From assembly GCA_016718315.1 (NCBI GenBank), contig JADKDV010000001.1, forward strand, positions 372,001 through 436,000: a stretch of 64,000 bases of DNA, given 5' to 3'. Every line of letters starts with the position of its first letter. The stretch's first letter is position 1. Of this stretch, positions 8,801-16,608 are shown piece by piece. The DNA is from Candidatus Obscuribacter sp. (lineage in GTDB: Bacteria; Cyanobacteriota; Vampirovibrionia; Obscuribacterales; Obscuribacteraceae). Position numbers and translations under genes: made by a program. The notes below the pieces were generated by a model that did not search any database, had not been told where the DNA came from, and saw only the letters and a list, made by a program, of their open reading frames with translations.

Positions 8801-10075
8801 CATGTGGACTGCAACAAATCGTTCGCGATAGTTCATACCGCTCAACTTGAGTGCGCTATCCATGTCTTTGCGAAATTGAGGTTCACTCCTGAGTCTCTCG
8901 AGTTCTGCCTTTGGCATGGCTTTTAGTAAGGCATTAACTTCTCTGCCGTTGGCACCAATAGCACCTCCTAGCTCAGCGATTTTGGATACTGTGGATCGTC
9001 CCCCGGGTGAGACAATCTTATCTTCACAGATGAGCATCTCTCTTTCAGAGAGTGGGTCTTTAAAGGCAGCTGAGAGTTTGCGATAAAATTCTACTTGTTG
9101 TCTTTCTGTGCTAGACAACGCTGACATTGGCTTCTGTTCATTGCGCCTGCCGTCAGAATAGTTTGCTTTTTGCTGAGCAGTCATATTGCTTGCTGCAAAA
9201 TATATTGCTTGCTCGTTGTCACCAGCAAAGCTGGAATTGTGCTTAATGGCGGTAGTTATATCCAGTCTGCCTAATTTGACATAGTCGAGTGCGATATCTG
9301 TTTCTCTGGCATTAAAGGCATCGCGTATTTTTTGCTCGCCTTGTTTACTTAAAAACGTCTGTCGAGCTTCGGGGCTAGCTTCTCTAAAGGCTTCGCGCAT
9401 CATATCGATATTTTTGCTATTGATAGCAATCGTTGCCAGTGTTTGAGTGTCTTCACTGGTGCGGTTTTCACTACCCTTAAGATAAATTTCTAGAGCTTGC
9501 TTACTCTCTGGCGATAAGAGCCACCGGCGCTCCAGGTCGGTGGTCATCGGACGCTTAAACCGCTCCTGATACTGTCTGGCAATAGTATCTATTTGCTCTT
9601 TGTTGAGGGTGGCAAATGTATCGCGCAGATCCTTTTCGATGTTTTGATTGCTTTTGCCGCCTAGCTCTGTAAGGGCAACTAGATTGGCTCTTACTCGAGT
9701 TGTGTCGTCAAAATTGCCCTGTAGGGCTTGGCTTACTTTGATTCTGTCGGAGCCAGTGAAGTTTTTCTCCAGATCCCCGCTCAGTGAGTGCCTGGTCTGG
9801 TCTTTGTAGAGAGCGGCGATATTTTTGAGTTCCTGGCCGGTTTTGCCTCTCAGGTGCTCAATTATGAGGTCGCTGTCGGGAGATACTTTTGCCAACTCAG
9901 TTGCTAACGACCGGGCTGTAACTTTGCTGGATGAGTCTTCAGTAGCGGCTACTGTCAATTTATCAGAGGTTGGTTGGCTCTTTTCTGGCTTACCCGTAGA
10001 CTCTAGCGAGAGTTGTGGATTACCAGCTGGTTGCTCTTTGCGCCTTTCGTCGCCTATGTCTTTAGTGTGCACCAT
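5840..10075 (-). CDS. Giant double-GGDEF protein with annexin-like N-terminus
   Basis: In the numbering from a possible GTG start at 10138, two diguanylate cyclase domains lie near residues 985-1150 and 1230-1400. The first has DPITNLLNK, then RASD (I-site), then GGDEY near 1053. The second has DPLTGLLNG, then RDTD (I-site), then SGDEY near 1288. Both keep the acidic active-site residues, so c-di-GMP synthesis with product inhibition is plausible. Residues 85-222 contain two repeats resembling annexin repeats, for example GKTGQELKNIAALYKD and later SLSGDLEKNFTGSD. A third related stretch lies near 560-615. Two Gly/Ala-rich hydrophobic stretches occur mid-protein. I prefer the ATG at 10075 because a 10-codon reading frame with an ideal ribosome binding site ends five bases upstream and could couple translation. 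Confidence 0.85.
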   Translation of the reverse strand: MVHTKDIGDERRKEQPAGNPQLSLESTGKPEKSQPTSDKLTVAATEDSSSKVTARSLATELAKVSPDSDLIIEHLRGKTGQELKNIAALYKDQTRHSLSGDLEKNFTGSDRIKVSQALQGNFDDTTRVRANLVALTELGGKSNQNIEKDLRDTFATLNKEQIDTIARQYQERFKRPMTTDLERRWLLSPESKQALEIYLKGSENRTSEDTQTLATIAINSKNIDMMREAFREASPEARQTFLSKQGEQKIRDAFNARETDIALDYVKLGRLDITTAIKHNSSFAGDNEQAIYFAASNMTAQQKANYSDGRRNEQKPMSALSSTERQQVEFYRKLSAAFKDPLSEREMLICEDKIVSPGGRSTVSKIAELGGAIGANGREVNALLKAMPKAELERLRSEPQFRKDMDSALKLSGMNYRERFVAVHMLDEIVTGKYKPAPKGDETAQDANLRLAERISKYTHISGDDKAGFINSLKNAEASRLAAQDLAKNPRAMDNLLNPSERQLARTIIEQGGKSEKADELRASILAVSKDKASIASVLEGMTPEQRYQARGVYEHKYQSSLINDINENTRGRERLTTLDLMRTPYTMREDYNNRRDSVYNSVDGLGRAWVERLWDGTSDQTHDVLEQYAAANTRYSRDFMLMQPEERKHLSENLNKALNLYKDSKNQAADATVAAALTGTGLAGAAFTGGASLTLLATAGAVVSVGTKAAIEGADYNKGSIVADGLTGAVSAGTMGFGGRQLAEMLKLGQQAAVASADAVVKGSETIAKETGVALVRPGAKAELEQALAGQIRDSIASGADTVSAAKLDKLARKFATSEGNASALNVMLTMELNKALNETGTSAVKRVVKGVALGSAAGGVGGVGAGTVHGIDEWSDKKSVKANMAHVVKTAATTGAEYMTLAALGQSATSCLRQGAREGVKKLESTERLTEAKNIAALASDAGKLEASTTLDPITNLLNKTGSEQALVRTVKQIERAEAKGGSRDLTLMMIDLDNFKAVNDNLGHDRGDEVLKVMGKYLKDRMRASDKVGRLGGDEYLAVLPDTKDTAKLVKDIQSLRLEASASGVRILPAGVAPSPGSYVVKASAGATTRRAGEGASDLLARADHEMYLDKAARKGKVVDTTAKPSETAALSEELRREAVMHRVVSGRREEELLNLNAGRLREISEGLKRDVTTMQERENIDPLTGLLNGKTIRTNLETLVAQSERALAKGEERHLTVVYIDMDGLKGVNDKLGHQNGDQSLRFMGQKLKELARDTDYVSHISGDEYMMLLPDTNGAQAIAQRLDKLRFAMQANGETRPLAAGEALKEGEVKIGFSAGIVVKQPGETAEMVRQRADALMHENKMYKKTHQVFYASEIPAQLELQKQMREQGHIMEADKLLNDIQFAREHQYLAGKRVREEREGLTILP

Positions 10076-10080
10076 TACAG

Positions 10081-10113
10081 TTACCAGCCGGATACCTTGA
10101 GCCTGATGGACAT
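10081..10113 (-). other. Possible 10-codon leader reading frame
   Basis: ATG at 10113 opens MSIRLKVSGW and ends with TAA at 10081-10083, five bases before the ATG of the double-GGDEF gene. A near-perfect AAGGAGG lies at 10119-10125, correctly spaced for this mini-frame and for nothing else. It may provide translational coupling or be an uncharacterised leader peptide. The peptide itself has no recognised meaning. Confidence 0.3.
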
Positions 10114-10266
10114 GCCATCCTCCTTGTCTATATGCCACATAACTGGTCTCTTTAAGCCCAGCCTGTGGCTGTAGGGACTAAGCTTACATTTTAAACTTCA
10201 ATCATGTGCCGTCTCTGGTAAATTCTGATTCGAGGAGAGTCAGTTTGTGGGCTTCGTTTGCCGGCG

Positions 10267-10294
10267 ATGCTAATACCACTGGCGGTATTAGCAT
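10267..10294. repeat. Perfect 11-bp inverted repeat between GGDEF and MshEN genes
   Basis: ATGCTAATACC and GGTATTAGCAT are perfect arms around the 6-base loop at 10278-10283. No T-run follows on either strand, so a simple terminator is not well supported. It lies 94 bases downstream of the MshEN/TPR stop and about 190 bases upstream of the GGDEF start. It could be an operator or an RNA stem in the intergenic transcript. Confidence 0.55.
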
Positions 10295-10387
10295 TGTAAG
10301 TAGCAAAATCAACTGCGCCAAGTGAGAGTTTGGCATTTAATTATTGGTCCCGGTCACTGCCATTGGTAATGAGGCTCAGTTTTTCCT

Positions 10388-12286
10388 TTAGCCTTCTAAT
10401 GGACTGAGGGCATCGTCAAATGAGATTGTGCGCCAGTTACCTGTAACCAGTCCACGCTCATCGCTATCATCTTTGCCTGACTCTTCTGGCTTGCTCTCGT
10501 GCAGTCGACTCTGCAAATCTGTCAATTTAGCAAGCAGGTTAACTGTTGTCGGATGTGAGGCACCAAGGCTATCCAGGCAGATTTTGTGGGCTTCATAGTA
10601 GCAGCGCAATGATTCTTTTTGCTCTCCTGTCTGAAAATGCAACATGCCCAGGTTTTGTAAGCCGCAGGCTACATCCGGATGATTAGTGCCGAGAATTTTC
10701 TTTAAGAGATAGACATGCATTGTCGCTTCTTCGATAGCAGTAGCCACCTGTCCCATAAAATAATGCACTTTAGCCAATGTGCTCCAGGCTTGTGCATGAC
10801 TCATATTTAGCTCACCAAAAATCTGCTTAGCCAGGTCTTTGGCTTCTTTTTGATAGGCTTCTGCGGCCGTATAATTGGCTAACTCGCAACATACATAAGA
10901 GGCTCTCTCAAGGCAGTAAAAATAGCGATTGTCTTGATGCTTGCGCAAACTAGTCAAAAGCTGAGTGTACATATCGAGAGCATTGGCGTAGTCGCGGACC
11001 AGGATCATCTGTTCAGCGACTTCCTTGAGGTCAAGCAAGTTTGCTTCTGTCACAGCGCTGTTATCTTTTAAAACAGGCTTGCTTTGCTGGGCATTTTTTC
11101 TAAACCAGCGCAGTTCCACCATCGCTTCTTTTGTAAAAATAGAACGTCGCTTGGCATACTCATAAAGTGTGATGATTTCATCAAATGTATAGCGTCTACC
11201 TTCGTAGAGGCTGTAGCACTGCTGTAGCAGTTCTGCCGATGTTTCATCCAATGCACCCGATATAAGCAAAGCTTGTTTGACTATACGCTGATTGCGTTTA
11301 GCTAGCTCAAATGCTTGATCATAAGTCTCTGCACTATTTTGATCTAGAGTTTTGACAAATTCAAAAAATGAAAGCAAATCCTCGTCATTGCTCTCAGTTC
11401 CAGTCTGGTCACTGAGCACCACAGCTAGTGCATCACCAAAAGCCATACCTTCTTCTAGTCTTGCAATCACAGGCTTTAGTTGATTTAGACGCAATGTGCC
11501 ATTGGCTAGATTACTTTGCAATGTCAAAATACTGTCTAACTGAGCTTTGGACAGATAGCGCCTCTCCAGTAATATCTCACCGATAGATTTACGACCACCG
11601 ATGCTAAGCTCCAGAGCCTCTGTCAGTCTGCTCTCCGAAATCAGCCCGGATAAAACAAGCAGCTCACCAATTTTAGGAATGTTACTGGCTTGCTGAGCAT
11701 AAAAACTTTTTGACTTAGGGGCAGCATGTGTTTGCGATAGTCTGATTCGAGCATCTTTCAGGACTTCAATGCCTTCTGCTCTTGATAGACGCCCTTGTCT
11801 GATCATCGATTGGATACTTAAGGCAGTACCAAGTAATACTTCGGTGATCATACTGGCAGACACAAGCATGCGACCAAGGGGCAGTTTAAGCTTGGGTTGC
11901 TGTCTTAAATACGTGTCCAGATGGTGCTGCGGTAAGGCCTCGCTCTCGACCAAAAGCTCTCCCAGTAGAGCAATTTTGCGCTCCCGCTTTTGACTCCAAC
12001 CGAGCTGGGCAAGAGCTGTGTCTAAATCTGTATTGCATACTTTAGCCATTTGATATGAGAGTTTGGCTGCCTCAATATCAATCAGATCCTCTCGTAGCAA
12101 AGTCTGGCAGCGAATAAGTGCCGTTAAGTCTGGCTCTAATATCAGTCCCGACAATACCAGCACACGACCTAGTGGTAGTCCTGTATCAGCAGACAGAGTC
12201 AGTGATTTGTCCACGTGCTCTTGTGATACTGCACCTAATTTTACGGACAGTTCGCCGAGCAAATAGTTATTGGTAGTGGTGGACAC
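10388..12286 (-). CDS. Tandem MshEN-like repeat protein with C-terminal TPRs
   Basis: The N-terminal 390 residues hold repeats at about 9-63, 107-161 and 205-259, plus a degenerate fourth near 303-390, with a period of 98. Each repeat carries two copies of the LGxxLVxxGLIxxxxL pattern found in MshEN (type II secretion ATPase N-terminal) domains, for example LLGELSVKLGAVSQEH and PLGRVLVLSGLI. A helical linker follows each. No ATPase domain follows. Instead, residues about 420-600 are TPRs of the kinesin-light-chain style (GTNHPDVACGLQNLG, GASHPTTVNLLAKL). MshEN domains of secretion ATPases can bind c-di-GMP, and the neighbouring gene encodes a double-GGDEF protein. The leading Arg and trailing Gln of the binding motif are only partly kept, so ligand binding is unproven. 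Confidence 0.75.
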   Translation of the reverse strand: MSTTTNNYLLGELSVKLGAVSQEHVDKSLTLSADTGLPLGRVLVLSGLILEPDLTALIRCQTLLREDLIDIEAAKLSYQMAKVCNTDLDTALAQLGWSQKRERKIALLGELLVESEALPQHHLDTYLRQQPKLKLPLGRMLVSASMITEVLLGTALSIQSMIRQGRLSRAEGIEVLKDARIRLSQTHAAPKSKSFYAQQASNIPKIGELLVLSGLISESRLTEALELSIGGRKSIGEILLERRYLSKAQLDSILTLQSNLANGTLRLNQLKPVIARLEEGMAFGDALAVVLSDQTGTESNDEDLLSFFEFVKTLDQNSAETYDQAFELAKRNQRIVKQALLISGALDETSAELLQQCYSLYEGRRYTFDEIITLYEYAKRRSIFTKEAMVELRWFRKNAQQSKPVLKDNSAVTEANLLDLKEVAEQMILVRDYANALDMYTQLLTSLRKHQDNRYFYCLERASYVCCELANYTAAEAYQKEAKDLAKQIFGELNMSHAQAWSTLAKVHYFMGQVATAIEEATMHVYLLKKILGTNHPDVACGLQNLGMLHFQTGEQKESLRCYYEAHKICLDSLGASHPTTVNLLAKLTDLQSRLHESKPEESGKDDSDERGLVTGNWRTISFDDALSPLEG

Positions 12287-12481
12287 AGAGATACCCTATT
12301 GTTAGTGCCTACAAAATGCGCTGCATCTGGGTTGCTCCAGATCCAGGCTAGTCTGTGATTATCCAGCATTTTGGTCAAATCTGGATAAAAATTGGCATTT
12401 TTGGCTGTCCCTCAATTTCAGGGGCAAAGTGACCTGTCAGTAAATATCAGCCGCAGAAGGGTTGCTTCAATTCAGATTCGA

Positions 12482-13615
12482 CTATTTACCGGTGTATCCG
12501 GCTTCCTTTTTGAGTTTTTCCAGGTCAGGCACTTTTAGATCGCCTTTGTTGGCGTCAAATCGAGCAGCCATATAAACATGTCCTAGCTGGGTTGTTTCAG
12601 CAACCATAAATTTGGAGCGGTCAAGACGCTCAGCCGGTGGGTCTTCTGGAGGTCTCATGATGCTGCGTGTACGCATCTCAAAGGATTGTTTTTCGATGGC
12701 GAACTTACCGTCTTTGTTGGCGGCCCAGATGGCATCCATTTTTGCTTGCGCAATGTAGAGATTGGAGTTTTTTACTCCCATACCGATAATACCGCTCAGG
12801 TCCTGCTGCACTTTCTTTTCGTAGGCAGGAAACTCAATAGGACCGGCTTTGCCCTCGGTTTGTAGGGCCTTAGTGATCATCTTTTGGGCGTAAGTATTGT
12901 AGTCCATGCCTGCTGGCAGATTGCCAGGGTCAGCTATGGCAAAGGTCTTTGCGCCGCTATCATCTTTATGGATTTCAAAGACTTTGACACCATCTACATT
13001 GTAGACAACGCCTTGCTTGTAGATGCTATCGGCTTTGCCGTCGGTTCTATTGGGATTGCTGACCACCTGCCCCTTTTCGTCCTTAATTTCCATGGTCTTA
13101 GCTTTGGCTGACCATGTGTCACTCTTGGCGATACTGCCAGCAAGATATAAGCTATCGTCTTTGCCACTGTCTTGGAGGCGAGTACCGACTACTTCGTTAA
13201 CCTTTTGGGCGCCGCCTTTGCCAATCGCTGCCATGGCTTTAATTTCCAGTCCTGGAGGCAATTGATCGCGATTGGCGTAAGCCTCTGGCATGGCTTTGGA
13301 CCACCAGCGCTGCTCCGTTGTTTTGGGGTCCCATTTACCTTGTGCAAGTAAATCTACACCGAGTTTATCTTTGAGGGCGCCAAAAGCGACAGCTGAGACA
13401 TCTGGGCTATAGGGTTCTTTTGTAAATTCGCCATTGCGGCTCGTTTCTGGTGCAACCGAACGTGTGCCTTCCACTTTGTCTTTTGGAGCACTTGCTGGGT
13501 AGGCGATTTCGGATAATTTTAAGGCTACTTTGTCTTCAGCTGGTTTGTCTTGCTGATTGTTGTTTTCGACCGGTGTTTTGGTAGTTACAGCAGTATCGCC
13601 TTTATGATCAGCCAT
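12482..13615 (-). CDS. Orphan cytoplasmic-type protein, polar leader
   Basis: The 377-residue protein has no signal peptide or membrane segment. The first 65 residues are Lys/Asp/Thr/Glu-rich and look disordered (MADHKGDTAVTTKTP). A mixed alpha/beta body follows, with a strand-rich section around GVVYNVDGVKVFEIHKDD and a C-terminal part from about 250 on. No catalytic motif is recognised. It has a separate 195-base upstream gap from the MshEN/TPR gene and is read in the same direction. Its leader resembles those of other proteins in the window. Confidence 0.6.
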   Translation of the reverse strand: MADHKGDTAVTTKTPVENNNQQDKPAEDKVALKLSEIAYPASAPKDKVEGTRSVAPETSRNGEFTKEPYSPDVSAVAFGALKDKLGVDLLAQGKWDPKTTEQRWWSKAMPEAYANRDQLPPGLEIKAMAAIGKGGAQKVNEVVGTRLQDSGKDDSLYLAGSIAKSDTWSAKAKTMEIKDEKGQVVSNPNRTDGKADSIYKQGVVYNVDGVKVFEIHKDDSGAKTFAIADPGNLPAGMDYNTYAQKMITKALQTEGKAGPIEFPAYEKKVQQDLSGIIGMGVKNSNLYIAQAKMDAIWAANKDGKFAIEKQSFEMRTRSIMRPPEDPPAERLDRSKFMVAETTQLGHVYMAARFDANKGDLKVPDLEKLKKEAGYTGK

Positions 13616-13735
13616 TTCATTACTCCAGTAGATTAATCGGGGGATGAAGGCATAGTAAGAGTCAGGTCGTGTAATTTTCGTGAAAATGCACCATCCGGCA
13701 CATTAGTTGTTCCACTTTTTGCCACAATCTAAAAG

Positions 13736-13752
13736 GAGCGCTAGCGGCGCTC
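13736..13752 (-). terminator. Rho-independent terminator of tRNA-Thr
   Basis: On the reverse strand GAGCGC pairs with GCGCTC across a five-base loop and is followed by CTTTTAGA. It lies 26 bases downstream of the tRNA 3' end, in the right orientation. Confidence 0.6.
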
Positions 13753-13777
13753 TCGTATCTGGCTGAGATTAATAATT

Positions 13778-13850
<73 letters not shown>

Positions 13851-13947
13851 GTGCCCCCCATTATAAAAGATGGGCAAACTAATCACTAGCTCGGGCGGAC
13901 GCAAGTTTACAGTTGCATTTATCGGCGCTTTTGGGTAAGTATCCAAT

Positions 13948-14622
13948 ATGAGCGATAAACACCATGACAAAAGTCCAGGACATAGTCAAGAGAGCGCTGC
14001 CTCTGACAGGCTCAGGCATGACGACCATCAGGCTGGCAGCAAAGCTGGCGAAAAGCACGATGGATTTAGCCTCAAGCCAATTCTTGAGGACTTAGACGAT
14101 GGCATCAATAAGCTCAAAAAGTTAAATCCACTCTATAAGCCTGAACCCGGGCTGGTCGGTCCAGGCTGTTATAAGGTGGATATGTTGCATGACAAGCCTG
14201 CAAAAACAAATGAATTGCTCAAAGACAAAGCCTATGACAGCTATAACTGCAAATATTTTGTCAAGACTTTTATGGACGGCAAAGCACCAGTCGGTGACAG
14301 GGGTCGTCATGAGGAGCTGTCCAGCCAGGATTTGACCAGCCGAGGCTACGAAAAGACTGATGGTAAAGGCTTTTATAAACCAGGGGACATCATCCTCGTT
14401 TTACCTAACCCGGGTTTGGCTACCCTTAGCCCTGTTGTGCACGCAGCGGTTGTGACAGAGGCTGGACCGGGCGGTAAAGGCGTGATGCTCACGCAAAAGC
14501 CGGATGGTGAGCACCCTGTGACCCGTACTGACTTTGCCGCCTTTTGCCGGGCTTACGGCATAAGCTCCAACCAGTGCCACATTGAGATTTATCGCAATAC
14601 CAAAAAGCCAATAAAACCGTAG
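13948..14622 (+). CDS. NlpC/P60- or CHAP-like cysteine hydrolase candidate
   Basis: The 224-residue product shows the ordered signatures of papain-like peptidoglycan hydrolases: Cys101 in DSYNCKYFV, PGD at 145-147 leading a hydrophobic strand (PGDIILVL), and His165 in VVHAAVVTE. This matches the C...PGD...H layout of NlpC/P60 and CHAP domains, which cut cell-wall peptides. The first 40 residues are His/Asp/Ser/Lys-rich with no signal peptide. Export would therefore need a non-Sec route, or the protein acts in the cytoplasm. The fold assignment is from motif spacing only. Confidence 0.55.
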   Translation: MSDKHHDKSPGHSQESAASDRLRHDDHQAGSKAGEKHDGFSLKPILEDLDDGINKLKKLNPLYKPEPGLVGPGCYKVDMLHDKPAKTNELLKDKAYDSYNCKYFVKTFMDGKAPVGDRGRHEELSSQDLTSRGYEKTDGKGFYKPGDIILVLPNPGLATLSPVVHAAVVTEAGPGGKGVMLTQKPDGEHPVTRTDFAAFCRAYGISSNQCHIEIYRNTKKPIKP

Positions 14623-14727
14623 TCGGCAGCTCTCAGCTACATTTAGTTTTTGTTAGGGCATAAAACCTGGCCGCGCCGGGCTTTAGCTCTAAAAGTGCTA
14701 AAATAACAGCTCCTAACAGAAAAACAA

Positions 14728-16074
14728 ATGATCCGGATAACCACTCTCCCCAACGGGGCAAGAATTGTCACCGAGGTCGTTGAGTCAGTCTACTCGGCTG
14801 CCATCGATCTTTGGATAGAAGTAGGCTCAGCCTACGAAAACACCAGTAACAGTGGTGTCTCGCATTTTATCGAACACATGCTTTTTAAAGGCACAACGAC
14901 ACGCTCAGCTGAGCGCCTCATGGAAGAAATCGAAGATGTGGGCGGCATGCTCAGCGCCAGCACATCGCGCGAAATCACCAAGCTATATGGTCACATGCTC
15001 GGTGACTGCCTACCAGTAGCAGTCGACATCATGCTCGATATGGTGCAAAATCCACTATTTGCCCAAGCGGATCTAGCGCTTGAGCGCAAAGTTATATTGG
15101 ACGAAATCGACATGTACGACGACGATCCCGGTGACGTTGCCCAGGAGCTGGTCTATCAGCATCTCTGGCAGGGTTCACCGCAGGCTATGCCTATTACAGG
15201 TGACAGCCTGGCGGTCAAAGCAATGTCCAGGGAGACCTTGCTCAGCTACTACAAACAGTTTTACCGCCCTGAGCGCATGATTGTTTCGGTGGCAGGCAAT
15301 TTTGACGAAGAAGCGACAATTAAGTCTTTGTCCCAAAAACTAATGGACTTTGACGCCAGTAGTGCCGCCCCAAGGGCCGGCGCCATGCTCCGCCCGCCTG
15401 TGCCAAAGACCAGTAAATTTCGTATCCTCGAAGACTGGGAAACCGAAATGGCGCAGCTAATTATCGCTATGCCTGGTCTTAAAAACTCTGATAAGTTGCA
15501 GACAGCTCTGCAAGTGCTTGATCTCTGTCTTACAACATCGGCATCTTCCAGACTTTTTAAAGAAGTGCGCGAAAAGCGTGGTCTTGCCTACAATATAGGT
15601 TCGCTACAACATTCTTACCGTGATTGTGGCCTCTATGGAGTCGCTGCCGCTGTCAATCCAGCCAATGCTGCCCAGGTCTACGAGCTTATATTTATTGAGT
15701 TTGAAAGACTAAAAAAAGAAGGTCTGACAGAGCGTGAGATCCTCCGCGCCAAAAATCAATTGCGGACAGATTTGTTGATGGATAAAGAGTCTATGACTGG
15801 TCGCAGCACCGAAAACGCATCGGATCTATTGTTTTTTGATCGTTTGATACCGCTGGAAGAAAGACAGGCAGAAATTGACGCTGTCACAAACGAGCAGATA
15901 ATTGAACTAGCAAAGCTACTCTTTACAGAGCCACCGTCTGTAGTGCTGGTCGGACCCCAGGGTGAATTGCAACATTTAATTGCTGATAACGATATCAAAA
16001 ATAGTCTGACCAAAGATCATAAGACCGGTCGGCGCAAAGCTGGCGTGCCATCTGGCAAGACTCTGGGACATTGA
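14728..16074 (+). CDS. M16 family zinc peptidase (processing-peptidase-like)
   Basis: The inverted zinc motif HxxEH is present as SHFIEHMLFKGT (His46, Glu49, His50). The third ligand Glu falls in the LERKVILDEIDMYDDDP segment about 75 residues on, as in the family. The C-terminal half has the usual second lobe with LFKEVREKRGLAYNIGS. With 448 residues it matches the single-chain bacterial peptidases of the PqqL/YmxG type, which degrade short peptides and have no signal peptide. It heads a compact co-directional run (M16, dut, dapB, dapA, rnj, mnmH). Confidence 0.93.
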   Translation: MIRITTLPNGARIVTEVVESVYSAAIDLWIEVGSAYENTSNSGVSHFIEHMLFKGTTTRSAERLMEEIEDVGGMLSASTSREITKLYGHMLGDCLPVAVDIMLDMVQNPLFAQADLALERKVILDEIDMYDDDPGDVAQELVYQHLWQGSPQAMPITGDSLAVKAMSRETLLSYYKQFYRPERMIVSVAGNFDEEATIKSLSQKLMDFDASSAAPRAGAMLRPPVPKTSKFRILEDWETEMAQLIIAMPGLKNSDKLQTALQVLDLCLTTSASSRLFKEVREKRGLAYNIGSLQHSYRDCGLYGVAAAVNPANAAQVYELIFIEFERLKKEGLTEREILRAKNQLRTDLLMDKESMTGRSTENASDLLFFDRLIPLEERQAEIDAVTNEQIIELAKLLFTEPPSVVLVGPQGELQHLIADNDIKNSLTKDHKTGRRKAGVPSGKTLGH

Positions 16075-16116
16075 TTTTTAAATTGAAGTACAACTTATGG
16101 GACAAGGAGCAATGTA

Positions 16117-16608
16117 ATGGTCGAAATAGCTGAGAAGACTCAAGAGCAGATGATAGTCAAACTCAAAGTTAAAAAGTTGCCTCACTGTCATGCTCTGCCC
16201 ACATATGCCACTGGTGGATCGGCTGGAATGGATCTGACTGCAGCCATCAAAGAGCCTGTCACCCTCAAAGCTGGCGCTCGCATGCGTGTGCCTTGTGGTA
16301 TTTGTCTGGACATCCCCTCTGGCTTTGAAGGTCAGGTCAGACCGAGATCCGGGTTGGCTGATAAAGCTGGTATCAGTCTGACCAATTGTGTTGGCACCAT
16401 TGACAGTGACTATCGCGGCGAAGTCCAAGTACTGGCTATCAATCACGGCGACAAAGATTACACTTTTGAGCCTGGTGAGCGTGTCGCCCAACTGGTGATC
16501 ATGCCCGTGCCAAAAGTCGAAATCGAAGTCGTTGAAGAGCTATCGGATAGCCATGAACGTGGCGAAGGTGGCTTTGGATCAACAGGTAGACAGACTCTCA
16601 GAGCATGA
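16117..16608 (+). CDS. dut: dUTP diphosphatase (dUTPase)
   Basis: All five trimeric dUTPase motifs are visible in order: GMDLTA, PRSGLA, GTIDSDYRGEV, RVAQLV and the C-terminal RGEGGFGSTGR arm that closes over the nucleotide. The enzyme hydrolyses dUTP to dUMP, keeping uracil out of DNA and feeding dTMP synthesis. The length of 163 is slightly longer than usual because of about 15 extra N-terminal residues. Its TGA stop overlaps the dapB start (ATGA), a sign of translational coupling. Confidence 0.96.
   Translation: MVEIAEKTQEQMIVKLKVKKLPHCHALPTYATGGSAGMDLTAAIKEPVTLKAGARMRVPCGICLDIPSGFEGQVRPRSGLADKAGISLTNCVGTIDSDYRGEVQVLAINHGDKDYTFEPGERVAQLVIMPVPKVEIEVVEELSDSHERGEGGFGSTGRQTLRA

Noticed and set aside
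14666..14680. Short GC-rich stem before the M16 peptidase gene
   Set aside because: Six pairs with a three-base loop and no T-run are too weak for a terminator call.
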